DNA of 53,833 nucleotides from Rhodospirillales bacterium (GCA_028823885.1 JAPPFK010000101.1:1-53833); one strand, 5' to 3'; shown: positions 41,773 through 50,346, counted from the stretch's first letter. Notes: generated from the sequence alone by a model not told the origin. A program made the numbers and translations.

Positions 41773-42702
41773 ATGGCCAACAGCGTCATCATCACCTGCG
41801 CCGTCACCGGCTCCATCCACACACCGACCATGTCGGACCACCTGCCGATCTCGCCCAACGAGATCGCCGAGCAGGCCATCGGCGCAGCGGAAGCCGGGGC
41901 TTCCATTCTCCACCTGCATGCGCGGAACCCGGACGGCTCGCCGACCCCGGACCCGGACGTGTTCATGGAGTTCCTGCCCCGGATCAAGCAGTCCACCGAT
42001 GCGGTGGTGAACATCACCACCGGCGGCGGCCACGGCATGACCCTGGAGGAGAGGTGCGCGGGCGCCTTGCGCGCCAGCCCCGAGATGACGTCCCTCAACA
42101 TGGGCTCGATGAACTTCGGCCTGTTTCCCATCCTCGACAAGCCCTACGACTGGAAGCACGAATGGGAGCCCAAGTACCTGGAGATGACCCGGGACTTCAT
42201 CTTCCGCAACACCTTCAAGGACATCGAATGGGTGCTGAAGGAGCTCGGCGAGGGCCATGGCGTGCGCTTCGAGTTCGAGTGCTACGACATGGGGCATCTC
42301 TACAATCTCGCCCACTTCATCGACCGGGGCCTGATCGAGCCGCCGGTCTTCGTCCAGACCATCTTCGGCATCCTGGGCGGCATCGGCGCCGACATCGAAA
42401 ACCTGGTTCACATGCGCCGCATCGCCAACAAGCTGTTCGGCGAGGAGAACTACGAATGGTCGATCCTGGCCGCCGGCCGCCACCAGATGAGCTTCGTCAC
42501 CACCGGCGCCATCCTGGGCGGCAACGTCCGGGTGGGGCTTGAGGACTCGCTCTATATCGGCAAGGGCGAGCTTGCGGAATCCAACGCCGATCAGGTCGCC
42601 AAGATCCGCCGCATCGTCGAGGATTTGTCCCTCGACGTGGCGACGCCCACCGAAGCCCGCGAGCGCCTCAAGCTCAAAGGCGGCGACCAGGTGAAGTTCT
42701 AG
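41773..42702 (+). CDS. Beta-keto acid cleavage enzyme (BKACE/Kce, DUF849)
   Basis: The 309-residue zinc-dependent TIM barrel is of the 3-keto-5-aminohexanoate cleavage enzyme family, which converts a beta-keto acid plus acetyl-CoA into acetoacetate and a new CoA ester. It opens with VIITCAVTGSIHTPTMSDHL and PNEIAEQAIGAAEAGASILHLHAR; the HLHAR histidines near residue 47 bind zinc. VNITTGGGHGMTLEER near 76-91 and RFEFECYDMGHLYNL near 162-176 line the site. Such enzymes process products of ring opening or of carnitine/amino-acid breakdown, fitting the upstream hydrolases. Confidence 0.9.
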   Translation: MANSVIITCAVTGSIHTPTMSDHLPISPNEIAEQAIGAAEAGASILHLHARNPDGSPTPDPDVFMEFLPRIKQSTDAVVNITTGGGHGMTLEERCAGALRASPEMTSLNMGSMNFGLFPILDKPYDWKHEWEPKYLEMTRDFIFRNTFKDIEWVLKELGEGHGVRFEFECYDMGHLYNLAHFIDRGLIEPPVFVQTIFGILGGIGADIENLVHMRRIANKLFGEENYEWSILAAGRHQMSFVTTGAILGGNVRVGLEDSLYIGKGELAESNADQVAKIRRIVEDLSLDVATPTEARERLKLKGGDQVKF

Positions 42703-42726
42703 AACATGATGCCGGAGGGGGCAGGG

Positions 42727-43221
42727 ATGCCGGCCGTTTCCCGCCTGACCGGCCCCCTCATGGTTCTGCTCCTCGCGGCTCTGTTTATACCGGGCACGGC
42801 GGTCTCCCAGGAAACCAGAGAGTCCTTGGGGTGTTCGCTTGTCTTGTCAAACCTCAAGACGGCCCAGAAATTGGGCCTTGGCGAGAATTTATCCCTCGAT
42901 CCGGCTGATGACGACGGCCCCCTGGGAAAGTGCGGGAAAGTCAAATTCCTGAGGCAGGCGGCCGGTCTCGCAGCCGAGATGTTCAGCGCCGGCGAATTGA
43001 GGCGCCTCAACAGACTTTACGCCAACGAGACCTTTGGACGGGCATTGCAGGAAATTGCAGCCGGCCGTCCTCTCTCGCTCAGCCAATCGGAGACGCAGCG
43101 GTTACGGAATTTTGTCCAGCGTGAGATTGGCCAGGAGCTGCTTCAGCGGTATCTCGACGATTTTTTTCAGCGCCTGGCGCGTATCGTGGCTCGGGAGTTG
43201 AAGCTCGACCGAAATCGATGA
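42727..43221 (+). CDS. Hypothetical secreted protein
   Basis: I do not recognise this family. From the ATG at 42727 (GGAGGGGGCAGGG just upstream; an ATG at 42706 is an alternative) the product is 164 residues. It has a signal peptide (MPAVSRLTGPLMVLLLAALFIPGTAVSQ). The mature protein is mostly helical by composition and has two cysteines (ESLGCSLVL and LGKCGKVKF, about 32 residues apart) that could form a disulfide. The C-terminal 60 residues are charged and amphipathic. It sits at the border between the catabolic block and the housekeeping genes. Confidence 0.7.
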   Translation: MPAVSRLTGPLMVLLLAALFIPGTAVSQETRESLGCSLVLSNLKTAQKLGLGENLSLDPADDDGPLGKCGKVKFLRQAAGLAAEMFSAGELRRLNRLYANETFGRALQEIAAGRPLSLSQSETQRLRNFVQREIGQELLQRYLDDFFQRLARIVARELKLDRNR

Positions 43222-43337
43222 CGTTCCGGAACGCCGCATCCGTTATGAGGGCGGCCGCCGCCCCGATTTGAACCGAAAGGCGACTTCATGCGAACATGGC
43301 CGTCGGAGGAAGCGGAGACCGTCGCTAGGGCAATCCG

Positions 43338-43643
43338 ATGGCCGACACCGACCTCAAGCCCAGGACCGAGACCAAGAAGAAGACGCAGCGCCCGCGTCTC
43401 TACAAGGTCATCCTGCTGAACGACGACTACACGCCCAGGGAGTTCGTCGTCGTGGTCTTGAAGAAGGTCTTCCGGATGAGCGAGGAGGAGGCGATGCATG
43501 TGATGATGACGGCGCACACCAAGGATGTCTGCGTCGTCGCCGTCTATACCAAGGACGTGGCGGAGACCAAGGCCACCGAGGCCACCGATTTGGGGCGCGA
43601 GAACGGCTACCCCTTGATGTTCACCACCGAACCGGAAGAGTAG
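43338..43643 (+). CDS. clpS: ATP-dependent Clp protease adaptor ClpS
   Basis: N-end-rule adaptor that delivers substrates to ClpAP, 101 residues. The conserved core YKVILLNDDYTPREFVVVVL (residues 22-41), with the N-D-D substrate-pocket motif, is present. The helix MSEEEAMHVMMTAHTKD follows near 46-62, then DVAETKATEATDLGRENGYP. An extended charged N-terminus (MADTDLKPRTETKKK) is usual in ClpS. clpA does not follow within the window; the next gene is a TPR protein 9 bp on. Confidence 0.95.
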   Translation: MADTDLKPRTETKKKTQRPRLYKVILLNDDYTPREFVVVVLKKVFRMSEEEAMHVMMTAHTKDVCVVAVYTKDVAETKATEATDLGRENGYPLMFTTEPEE

Positions 43644-43652
43644 GCGGGTTCC

Positions 43653-44039
43653 TTGAGCGACGATCTGGATGCCGTCCGCCGCGCCGCCCGGGAAGCCCAT
43701 GACCGGGGCGATTTCCAAGCGGCCATCGAACGCCTCTCCACGGTGATCAATATTCTCGGTCCCAACAGCCGGGCGGCGGTAGAGGATCAGGTGACGCTCG
43801 CCCGGTACCTGTCCGCGGTGGCCGATTACGACGCCGCGCTCAGCGTGCTGAGCCATGCCGAGCGGCACCTGCCGGTCGATGCCGGCCTATTGGTCGACAA
43901 GGGGATCGTACTGGCCCGGCTGGAGCGTTTCGAGGAGGCCGAGGCGGTGCTCCAAAGCGCGCTGGCCGCCGGCGCCGACGATCCCGACGTCCTAGATGCC
44001 CTCGCCCAGGTCTCGGCGCGGCTGGGGAAGACCCGGTAG
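43653..44039 (+). CDS. Small TPR-repeat protein
   Basis: The 128-residue all-helical product contains about three tetratricopeptide units: AHDRGDFQAAIERLSTVINI, ARYLSAVADYDAALSVLSHAERHLP and DKGIVLARLERFEEAEAVLQSALAAG, each with the A..Y/G..A pattern. It has no signal peptide, so it is probably a cytoplasmic scaffold of unknown partner. The start is a TTG at 43653 preceded by GGCGGG. It lies 9 bp after clpS and may be cotranscribed with it. Confidence 0.78.
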   Translation: MSDDLDAVRRAAREAHDRGDFQAAIERLSTVINILGPNSRAAVEDQVTLARYLSAVADYDAALSVLSHAERHLPVDAGLLVDKGIVLARLERFEEAEAVLQSALAAGADDPDVLDALAQVSARLGKTR

Positions 44040-44091
44040 ACTTGCCGCTTCAGCACGTCGGCCAAAACGCGGCGGTGGAGGAGTGAAAGAT

Positions 44092-44167
44092 TGGCGTCCC
44101 CAGGGGGACTCGAACCCCCGTTTTCGGCGTGAGAGGCCGATGTCCTAGGCCGCTAGACGATGGGGAC
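44092..44167 (-). tRNA. tRNA-Glu (anticodon CTC)
   Basis: The minus strand reads GTCCCC at the 5' end, paired with GGGGAC at the 3' end, discriminator G and an encoded CCA (44092-44094). The D arm holds CGTCTAGCGGCCTAGGAC, the anticodon loop CTCTCAC gives CTC, and the T arm holds GGGGGTTCGAGTCCCCC. All four stems pair. CTC reads GAG, glutamate. Confidence 0.95.
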
Positions 44168-44184
44168 GGCGCAAAAGGGCGCTC

Positions 44185-44214
44185 GTCTTAGCCCATTTGG
44201 CCCCCCAGGATCAA
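44185..44214 (-). promoter_or_regulatory. Probable sigma-70-type promoter of tRNA-Glu
   Basis: On the minus strand TTGATC (44214-44209) is followed after 18 bp by TAAGAC (44190-44185), about 18 bp before the tRNA 5' end. The match is moderate; the position is right for a tRNA gene. The -35 hexamer falls inside a short tandem repeat. Confidence 0.45.
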
Positions 44215-44248
44215 GTGCGATCAAGTGGGATCAGGCGGCATCGAGTGA
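44209..44248. repeat. Four 10-bp tandem repeats upstream of tRNA-Glu
   Basis: GATCAAGTGC, GATCAAGTGG, GATCAGGCGG and CATCGAGTGA follow one another without gaps between the JAMM-peptidase stop and the tRNA promoter. The first two differ at one position; the last two are decayed. On the minus strand each of the first two supplies a TTGATC hexamer, spaced one helical turn. Confidence 0.7.
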
Positions 44249-44257
44249 CTCCGGCGG

Positions 44258-44713
44258 TCAAAATCCGTTGATTGCGCCGTCCACCCGAAGCTCGATCTGC
44301 CGGAAACGGCCGGTCTCGGGGTCGAGAACATGGCCCGCCGATTCACGGGCCTGCCCGGCCAGGACCGACGTGATGACCCAAACCAGCTCCGGCTCATGGG
44401 CCTGGGCAAGGTCCGTCTCCGAGGGGACCGCGCCGTGATCGGGATGGGAGTGATAGTGCCCGATGATCGATTCACCGGTGTCGCGCAAATCGCGCATGAG
44501 ATCGATCCGCACCTGCGGATCGACCTCGAACCGGTCATGGGCGCGGGCTTCGGCGACGTTGGGGGACGCCACCACGCGGCGCACCTCATAGACATGCCCA
44601 TTGAGCACGCCGACCAAGAGGCCGCAGCATTCCTCCGGATAGGCGGCCTCCGCCTCGGCGCCGATCTGATCGATCTGGCCGGCGGAAAACCGGATTTCGC
44701 CGCCCAAAGTCAT
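44258..44713 (-). CDS. JAMM/Mov34 (M67-family) metalloprotein
   Basis: The 151-residue MPN+ domain protein has a complete JAMM zinc site: the glutamate in AAYPEECCGLLVG near residue 28, and HYHSHPDHGAVPSETD near 91-106 (HxHP followed by S..D). In bacteria such domains cleave C-terminal tails of ubiquitin-like sulfur carriers or act as isopeptidases. A target cannot be named here. Its ATG overlaps the stop of the membrane-anchored protein at 44710-45048 (ATGA), so the two are coupled. Confidence 0.88.
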   Translation of the reverse strand: MTLGGEIRFSAGQIDQIGAEAEAAYPEECCGLLVGVLNGHVYEVRRVVASPNVAEARAHDRFEVDPQVRIDLMRDLRDTGESIIGHYHSHPDHGAVPSETDLAQAHEPELVWVITSVLAGQARESAGHVLDPETGRFRQIELRVDGAINGF

Positions 44714-45048
44714 TTCCCGCCGGGTGCGGCCTGAGGGGCCTTGAAGGTGAATTGCCCGGTAATCCCGCCGGTGACCGGGTCCAGGATGACCAGCCGTTCC
44801 GGGCCCTCGCGGGACTGGATATGCACCACGACCCGGCCCGCCGACGGGAGGGCCGACAGGATGCTTTCGCCGTCGGCCAGGGGAACGTCCACATCGCCGA
44901 AGCTTCCCGCCGGGCCGCCGCCGGCGGTCCCGGAGAGGCCGGCATCACCCGATTTCGAGACCAGGCCCCAGGCGACGGCGATCAGGCCGGCGCCGATCAG
45001 CACCGCCATCCCGATCACCAATGCGACTAATCCCTTGTGTACACCCAT
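44710..45048 (-). CDS. Small membrane-anchored protein (DUF6476-like?)
   Basis: The 112-residue product has one N-terminal hydrophobic span (LVALVIGMAVLIGAGLIAVAWG, about residues 7-28). A low-complexity Gly-rich linker follows, then a short beta-rich periplasmic part with RVVVHIQSREGPERLVILDP near 71-90. It resembles small alphaproteobacterial proteins annotated DUF6476, often next to rluD; that match is from memory. Function unknown. Divergent from the RluD-type gene with only 23 bp between starts. Confidence 0.75.
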   Translation of the reverse strand: MGVHKGLVALVIGMAVLIGAGLIAVAWGLVSKSGDAGLSGTAGGGPAGSFGDVDVPLADGESILSALPSAGRVVVHIQSREGPERLVILDPVTGGITGQFTFKAPQAAPGGK

Positions 45049-45071
45049 GAAACTGCGTCATTTTCCAGAGG

Positions 45072-46034
45072 ATGACCCCCGCCGGCCGGCAAGATACCCG
45101 ACATGTAACCGTCGATGAGAGCGGCGCGGGCGCCCGTTTGGACCGGGTGCTGGCGGACGCCCTGCCCGGCGTATCGCGCAGCCGCATCAAGGCCCTCATC
45201 ACCGGCGGATCGGTCGCCCAAGCGGGCGCGAGGGTATCCGAGCCCTCCCGGCGGGTCAAACCGGGCGAGACCTTCGAGGTGCGCATCCCCGAAGCGGCGC
45301 CCGCCCGGCCCGTCGCCCAGCCGATCCCTCTCGCCGTCGCCTTCGAGGACGACCACCTGATCGTCGTGGACAAGCCGGCGGGCCTCGTGGTGCATCCGGC
45401 GGCTGGCAATCCGGACCGGACGCTGGTCAACGCGCTGCTGGCCCATTGCGGCGATTCCCTGTCGGGAATCGGCGGGGTCGCCCGGCCGGGGATCGTCCAC
45501 CGGATCGACAAGGATACGTCGGGACTGCTGGTGGCGGCGAAGAACGATGCCGCCCATGCCTCCCTCGCGCGTCAGTTCGCCGAGCATTCCCTGGAGCGCG
45601 CGTACCAGGCGGTGTGCTGGGGGGCGCCGTCGCCCAGGGAAGGCACGATCACCGGAAATATCGGCCGGCATCCGAGGAACCGGAAAAAGATGTCCGTCAC
45701 CGCCCGGGGCGGCAAGGAAGCGGTCACCCACTACCGGGTGCTGAGGGCGGTCAACCGCTGGGCGAGCCTGGTGGAATGCAGGCTGGAGACCGGGCGCACC
45801 CATCAAATCCGCGTTCACCTGAGCGCCCGGGGCCATCCCATCATCGGCGATCCGCTCTACGGCCGGGCCGGCCGGCGCCGGCTGGACGGCATCGACGAAG
45901 GGTTCGGGACCGCCGTTTCGGGGCTCGGCCGCCAGGCGCTTCACGCCTGCGTTCTGGGCTTCGAACACCCGAATACGGGCGAATTCCTGAGATTCCGGAG
46001 CGGCCTGCCCGACGACATGAAAGCCCTTCTGTGA
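45072..46034 (+). CDS. rluD: RluA-family 23S rRNA pseudouridine synthase (RluD-like)
   Basis: Modifies uridines in 23S rRNA; 320 residues. An N-terminal S4 RNA-binding domain (ARLDRVLADALPGVSRSRIK, residues 21-40) precedes the synthase domain. The catalytic aspartate is in GIVHRIDKDTSGLLVAAK near 141-158. FEDDHLIVVDKPAGLVVHP near 91-109 and LETGRTHQIRVHLSARGHP near 239-257 are also diagnostic. RluD is favoured over RluA/C by the S4 domain and length. An intergenic palindromic element follows the gene. Confidence 0.9.
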   Translation: MTPAGRQDTRHVTVDESGAGARLDRVLADALPGVSRSRIKALITGGSVAQAGARVSEPSRRVKPGETFEVRIPEAAPARPVAQPIPLAVAFEDDHLIVVDKPAGLVVHPAAGNPDRTLVNALLAHCGDSLSGIGGVARPGIVHRIDKDTSGLLVAAKNDAAHASLARQFAEHSLERAYQAVCWGAPSPREGTITGNIGRHPRNRKKMSVTARGGKEAVTHYRVLRAVNRWASLVECRLETGRTHQIRVHLSARGHPIIGDPLYGRAGRRRLDGIDEGFGTAVSGLGRQALHACVLGFEHPNTGEFLRFRSGLPDDMKALL

Positions 46035-46067
46035 GCCGATTTCTTATAGTGGCGTCAACACGAAATC

Positions 46068-46197
46068 CCCCTCACCCAGCTCCGGCTAAGCTCGGCGTTC
46101 GCCTCGCCAAGCCTTCGCATCCCTCTCCCCCAAGGGGGCGAGGGAGCACTTGTCCCCTCTCCCCCTACTTCAGGGGGAGAGGGTTAGGGTGAGGGGG
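46068..46197. repeat. Palindromic REP-like intergenic element
   Basis: The outer arms CCCCCTCACCC (46068-46078) and GGGTGAGGGGG (46187-46197) are perfect complements. Inside lie two further hairpins: CCCTCTCCCCC with GGGGGCGAGGG (46121-46144), and CCCTCTCCCCCT with AGGGGGAGAGGG (about 46155-46183). The unit fills the gap between the convergent rluD and purA genes and has the look of a dispersed REP/BIME-type repeat; only one copy is in the window. It may also end transcription from both sides. Confidence 0.7.
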
Positions 46198-46250
46198 TTG
46201 CGCAAACGACTTCCAAAACGCCGGATACGCTCCCAATAGAGTCATCACAT

Positions 46251-47543
46251 CTAATCGGCGAAGGGATCGCGGACGAGGATCGTATCCTCCCGCTCGGGAC
46301 TGGTCGAGAGCAGCGCCACCGGGGCCTCGATGAGTTCTTCTATTCGCCGAATGTACTTGATCGCGGTCGCCGGAAGATCGGCCCAGGACCGGGCCCCCTC
46401 GGTACTCTCCGACCAGCCCTCCATCGACTCGTACTCCGGCTCCACCTCGGCCTGCGCCGTCATCGACGCCGGCAGGTAGTCGTACGGCTCGCCGCCGATG
46501 CGGTAACCCGTACAAACCTTGAGCTCCTCCATGCCGTCCAGCACATCGAGCTTGGTCAGGGCGATACCCGTAACGCCGCCGACTTTCAGGGCCTGGCGCA
46601 CCATCACCGCATCGAACCAGCCGCACCGCCTTTTTCGGCCCGTCACCGTACCGAATTCGTGGCCCCGCTCGCCAAGGCGCCGGCCGACCTCGTTATCCTG
46701 CTCGGTCGGGAAGGGACCTTCGCCGACCCGCGTCGTATAGGCCTTGGTGATGCCGAGCACGAATCCCGCGGCGTCGGGGCCGCCCCCGCGCCCCCCGGCC
46801 GCCAGCCCCCCGACCGTGTTGGAAGAGGTGAACAACGCGTAGGGGCCCTGATAGATATAAAGCAAGGCGCCCAGTTAGCCATAGAACAGGATGCGCTTGC
46901 CGGCGCGCCTTGCTTCATCGAGAAGACGCCACACGGAATCCATGTAGGGCAGGATCTTCGGCGCGACCTCCCGGAGCTGGGCGGCCAGCTCCGATGCCTC
47001 CAGCTCCGCTTCACCCAGTCCCCGGCGGAGCGCGTTGTGGTGGACCAGCAAGTTGTCGATCCGGGTCCGCAATGCCGGCAGGTCGGCGAGGTCGCCCAGG
47101 CGGATGGCCCGGCGTCCGACGCGATCCTCGTAGGCCGGGCCGATCCCGCGGCCGGTGGTGCCGATCCGGATTCCCGAGTTTACGCCTTCCCGGGCCTGGT
47201 CCAGCCGGCTGTGCAGCGGAAGAATCAGCGCCACATTTTCCGCAATGGCCAGATTTTGGGGGGAAACCTCGACACCTCGTGCCGTTACGTCCTCGATTTC
47301 CCGGAGCAGCGCCCAGGGATCGAGGACTACCCCGTTGCCGATCACCGACATTTTGCCGGGACGGACGATCCCCGACGGCAGCAGGCTCAACTTGAACGTC
47401 TGGCCGTCGATGACCAGGGTATGGCCGGCATTGTGACCGCCTTGAAAGCGGACCACGACGTCCGCCCGCTCCGACAGCCAGTCGACGATCTTTCCCTTGC
47501 CTTCATCGCCCCACTGGGCGCCGACCACGACCACGTTAGCCAT
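46251..47543 (-). pseudogene. purA: Adenylosuccinate synthetase purA with in-frame TAA (probable sequence error)
   Basis: The frame encodes all of PurA, about 430 codons, which joins IMP and aspartate using GTP. Residues 1-222 run from [20 protein letters not shown] through [20 protein letters not shown] to GKRILFYG, then a TAA at 46877-46875, then the same frame continues to [11 protein letters not shown]. Around the stop the usual [20 protein letters not shown] reads [28 protein letters not shown]-type residues downstream read [11 protein letters not shown]. The substitutions are packed into about 100 bp (46785-46885) while both flanks are excellent. An essential gene with such a patch is better explained by poor base calls than by decay. 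It overlaps hisZ by 8 bp. Confidence 0.85.
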
Positions 47544-48717
47544 CCCGGGCGTCTCCCCCGGCGTCGATCTCGGACGCCTCGCCTTCGACGAGAATATGGG
47601 TGCACCCCAAAGCCTGCGCCCGGTGCGCGCCGTCTTCTTCCGCCGACAGCGAGGGTACGGTGATCCACCCCTCGGCCCTCAACCGCCGGGCATCCTCGGG
47701 ACTGCTTCCGGTCGGCAGGTAAATCCTTTTCGGTTGCGGCGAAGCGGGGAGCGACCGAATGACGGTATCGAGGAACAAGGTGATTCCCGTCGCCGCCTCG
47801 CCCGCGGTTTCGGCGCCGTTGCCCGCGACATACCGCCCGCCGCGGCCCAGTTCGCCCCGCGCCGATTTCGCGAAAATGGTGAAGGTGACCCCGGAATGGT
47901 ACTCGTAGCCCCGGATTTCCACCGGATCGATCGTCAACTCGAGCGATGGCGCCCGCCGCTTCACGATCTCCGCGACCGAGACCAGGTGCGACCATTCCCG
48001 CTCGGCGTCATCCGGAAGGCCGATCCCGTTTATCCGCTCGATTGCCGAGGCCGCGCCGCCGGCCGCCTCCAACAGTTCTCCCAATACCGGTGCGGCCGGT
48101 CCTCCAAACTGCTTGATCGCTGCCGCATCCTTCTGATTGAGCGCGCCGCGCAGGACGCCGTCATTCCCCTGCGGGTCGACGCCGTGCTCCCGGCATATCG
48201 CCGCGACCAGCGTCGGCAGGCCGAGGTCCACGCTCAATCCGTCGGCGCCGGCCGCGTTGAGAGCCTCGCCGGCCATCAAAATGACCTCGGCGTCGGCTTC
48301 CGGTTTGTCCGAGCCGATCAGTTCGGCGCCGACCTGGGCAAACTGGCGTTCCGGCCGGAGGCTGGAGCCGCGTACCCGCAAGACCTCGCCCGCATAGCTC
48401 AGCCGCAACGGACGGGGCTCGTCGACGAGCCGCGTCGTGGCGATGCGGGCGACCTGCAGCGTCATGTCGGGCCGGACGCCCAGCATCAGTTGCGACACCG
48501 GATCCATCATCCGGAAAGTCTGCGAAGACGTTGCCTCGCCGCTTCCCGAAACCAGGCTGTCCTCGAACTCGATCAGGGGAGGTTTGACCCGGTCATAGCC
48601 GCGCGAAACGAACGCCGAGATCAGCGTCTCGCGAACGGACGCCTCGCTTTCGGCATCCGGCGGCAGGACATCCTTCAGCCCGGCGGGGAGGAGGGCGCGG
48701 TGCACTCTATCGGTCAT
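47536..48717 (-). CDS. hisZ: ATP phosphoribosyltransferase regulatory subunit HisZ
   Basis: HisRS-like paralogue that activates short-form HisG in histidine synthesis, 393 residues. Class-II synthetase motif features are seen in [21 protein letters not shown] at the start, [25 protein letters not shown] near residues 69-94, [15 protein letters not shown] near 101 and [21 protein letters not shown] near 124-144. [13 protein letters not shown] near 285 marks the C-terminal motif. It lacks the anticodon-binding domain of HisRS, and no hisG lies in the window. The hisZ-purA arrangement is familiar in alphaproteobacteria. Its 3' end overlaps the purA start by 8 bp. Confidence 0.93.
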   Translation of the reverse strand: MTDRVHRALLPAGLKDVLPPDAESEASVRETLISAFVSRGYDRVKPPLIEFEDSLVSGSGEATSSQTFRMMDPVSQLMLGVRPDMTLQVARIATTRLVDEPRPLRLSYAGEVLRVRGSSLRPERQFAQVGAELIGSDKPEADAEVILMAGEALNAAGADGLSVDLGLPTLVAAICREHGVDPQGNDGVLRGALNQKDAAAIKQFGGPAAPVLGELLEAAGGAASAIERINGIGLPDDAEREWSHLVSVAEIVKRRAPSLELTIDPVEIRGYEYHSGVTFTIFAKSARGELGRGGRYVAGNGAETAGEAATGITLFLDTVIRSLPASPQPKRIYLPTGSSPEDARRLRAEGWITVPSLSAEEDGAHRAQALGCTHILVEGEASEIDAGGDARDG

Positions 48718-48765
48718 GTGAGGCCGGTTTCGTCGGTTTGGTCAAATCCGGGGGCGAAGATACAG

Positions 48766-48781
48766 CCAAATCGTGATTTGG
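48766..48781. promoter_or_regulatory. 16-bp dyad upstream of hisZ
   Basis: CCAAATCGTGATTTGG consists of two 7-bp complementary arms around GT, 49 bp before the hisZ start. A related GGTTTGGTCAAATCC lies closer to the gene (48735-48749). The pair may be operator half-sites or just promoter AT-rich sequence. Confidence 0.3.
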
Positions 48782-48864
48782 CAATCGCGGGCTTGCGATG
48801 CGCATACTCGCGCTGTCGGGGGATTTGGGCAATTCAACGGGTGAATTTTGTTTTGGCCCGCGGC

Positions 48865-49842
48865 TCAGAGATCGAGGTGCAAGGCCGTTGTCGGAACATT
48901 CCGCGTATCGAAATTCAAAAATCCAAGGAACAGCTGCATTCCGACCAGAAAGGTCACCGTCGGGAGAATGATGGTCCCGGTCGAGGCCGGGACATTGGTC
49001 GTTATGCTGTCGTACCAGTGCACACCGCCAAAAATCAACGCAAAGCCGATCAAGATCAGCCCGGCGATCAGTTCCACGGAGGCAATGGTGAAATCACGGA
49101 GGAAGTACGAATAGATCAGCCGCCGGAACGTATTGGCGATGTTCTTGCCGAGAAACGGCATCAGGATTTTCCAGATCACAAGGGAGCTGCGTTCGTCGCC
49201 GTAGATGGCCGGGATAGGGACGTCCGCGACGACGGCCCGCAGGGTATTCAACCGGAACAGCATGTCGGACTCGAAAAAATACCCGTTGTCGATCTTGGCG
49301 ACCGGCAACAACTCGGCCACGCGCCGGTCGATCGCGGTGTATCCGTTCGTCGGATCGAAAATATTCCAATAGCCGCTCGACATCTTTGTGGCGAAGGACA
49401 GAAAGAGATTGCCGAAGAGGCGGACCTTGGGCATCGCGGAAACGCTCTCGACGCTGTGAAACCGATTTCCCTTCGCGTAGTCGGCCTGGCCGCTGACGAT
49501 TGGACGGACCAGCTTGTGCAGCTCCCTCGGATTCATCTGCCCGTCACCGTCCAATTTGACGATCACGTCCATCTTGTCGTCGATCGCCCGGCGGTAGCCG
49601 GCCAGCGTCGCGCCGCCAACGCCCTTGTTTTCAGATAATTTCAGCACCGTGACGCGGGGATCGGAACAGGACTCTTCGACCAGATCGCCGGTCCCGTCCG
49701 GACAGGCATCGTCGATCACGTAAATTCTCTCGACTTCGTCACCGATGCCGGCCAAGACCCCGAGAATTCTCTCGGTTTCGCGGTAACAAGGGATCACGGC
49801 TGCGATTCTCTTCTTCGCGGCGCTGTCGGTTTCGGCGTGCAT
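48865..49842 (-). CDS. Family 2 glycosyltransferase with C-terminal membrane anchor (DPM1-like)
   Basis: The 325-residue protein has a GT-A domain: AAVIPCYRETERILGVLAGI at the start, YVIDDACPDGTGDLVEES near residues 40-57, KLDGDGQMNPRELHKLV near 95-111 with the DxD-type metal motif, and FDPTNGYTAIDRRVAELLP near 161-179. Two hydrophobic spans follow (SVELIAGLILIGFALIFGG and IILPTVTFLVGMQLFLGFL, about 256-310). This matches dolichol/undecaprenyl-phosphate sugar transferases that load a lipid carrier. It ends the minus-strand block and is divergent from divK. Confidence 0.88.
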   Translation of the reverse strand: MHAETDSAAKKRIAAVIPCYRETERILGVLAGIGDEVERIYVIDDACPDGTGDLVEESCSDPRVTVLKLSENKGVGGATLAGYRRAIDDKMDVIVKLDGDGQMNPRELHKLVRPIVSGQADYAKGNRFHSVESVSAMPKVRLFGNLFLSFATKMSSGYWNIFDPTNGYTAIDRRVAELLPVAKIDNGYFFESDMLFRLNTLRAVVADVPIPAIYGDERSSLVIWKILMPFLGKNIANTFRRLIYSYFLRDFTIASVELIAGLILIGFALIFGGVHWYDSITTNVPASTGTIILPTVTFLVGMQLFLGFLNFDTRNVPTTALHLDL

Positions 49843-49980
49843 CGATGGCTTTTCCGTCCTCGGCTGCTTCGGACCATAGTCAGCCTGCCGTAACGGCGCA
49901 AGTTGGGCTCAGTTCCCCTTGAACTTCCGTCCCGCGGCCGCCAAGTATGTGGCAAGGGTCGAGAAAACGGGGTTTGTTCC

Positions 49981-50346
49981 ATGTCCAAGACGGTCCTGAT
50001 CGTCGAAGATAACGAGCTCAATATGAAGCTCCTCAACGATCTGCTGCAGGCGAACGGCTACGATACGCTGCAGACCGGCGACGGGTTCGAAGCCGTGGAA
50101 CTGACCCGCAGCCGCCGTCCGGACTTGATCCTTATGGATATTCAGCTGCCGAAGATTTCCGGCCTGGACGTGGTCAAGCGGCTAAAGGACGACGAAGATA
50201 CCGCCCATATCCCGGTGATTGCCGTTACGGCTTTGGCGATGAAGGGGGATGAGGAGAAATTTCGCGGCGCCGGCTGTGACGGATATATCGCCAAGCCCAT
50301 CTCCGTGCCCGCGTTTCTCGAGACGGTCGCCGCGTTCCTGAACTAG
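49981..50346 (+). CDS. divK: Single-domain response regulator (DivK-like)
   Basis: The 121-residue CheY-fold receiver has all phosphorylation residues: acidic pair E-D in [18 protein letters not shown], the phospho-aspartate in [20 protein letters not shown] near residue 53, threonine in [11 protein letters not shown] near 83 and lysine in [16 protein letters not shown] near 105. It has no output domain. Sequence and neighbourhood next to rpmG suggest DivK, the alphaproteobacterial cell-cycle regulator. ATG at 49981 is the clear start. It is convergent with rpmG across 24 bp. Confidence 0.9.
   Translation: MSKTVLIVEDNELNMKLLNDLLQANGYDTLQTGDGFEAVELTRSRRPDLILMDIQLPKISGLDVVKRLKDDEDTAHIPVIAVTALAMKGDEEKFRGAGCDGYIAKPISVPAFLETVAAFLN

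Noticed and set aside
46875..46877. Stop in purA as another recoding event
   Set aside because: It is TAA, not TGA, does not replace a cysteine, and lies in a patch with many other substitutions.
47497..49638. Plus-strand open frame of about 713 codons
   Set aside because: Shadow opposite hisZ and the glycosyltransferase, both of which show strong family motifs.
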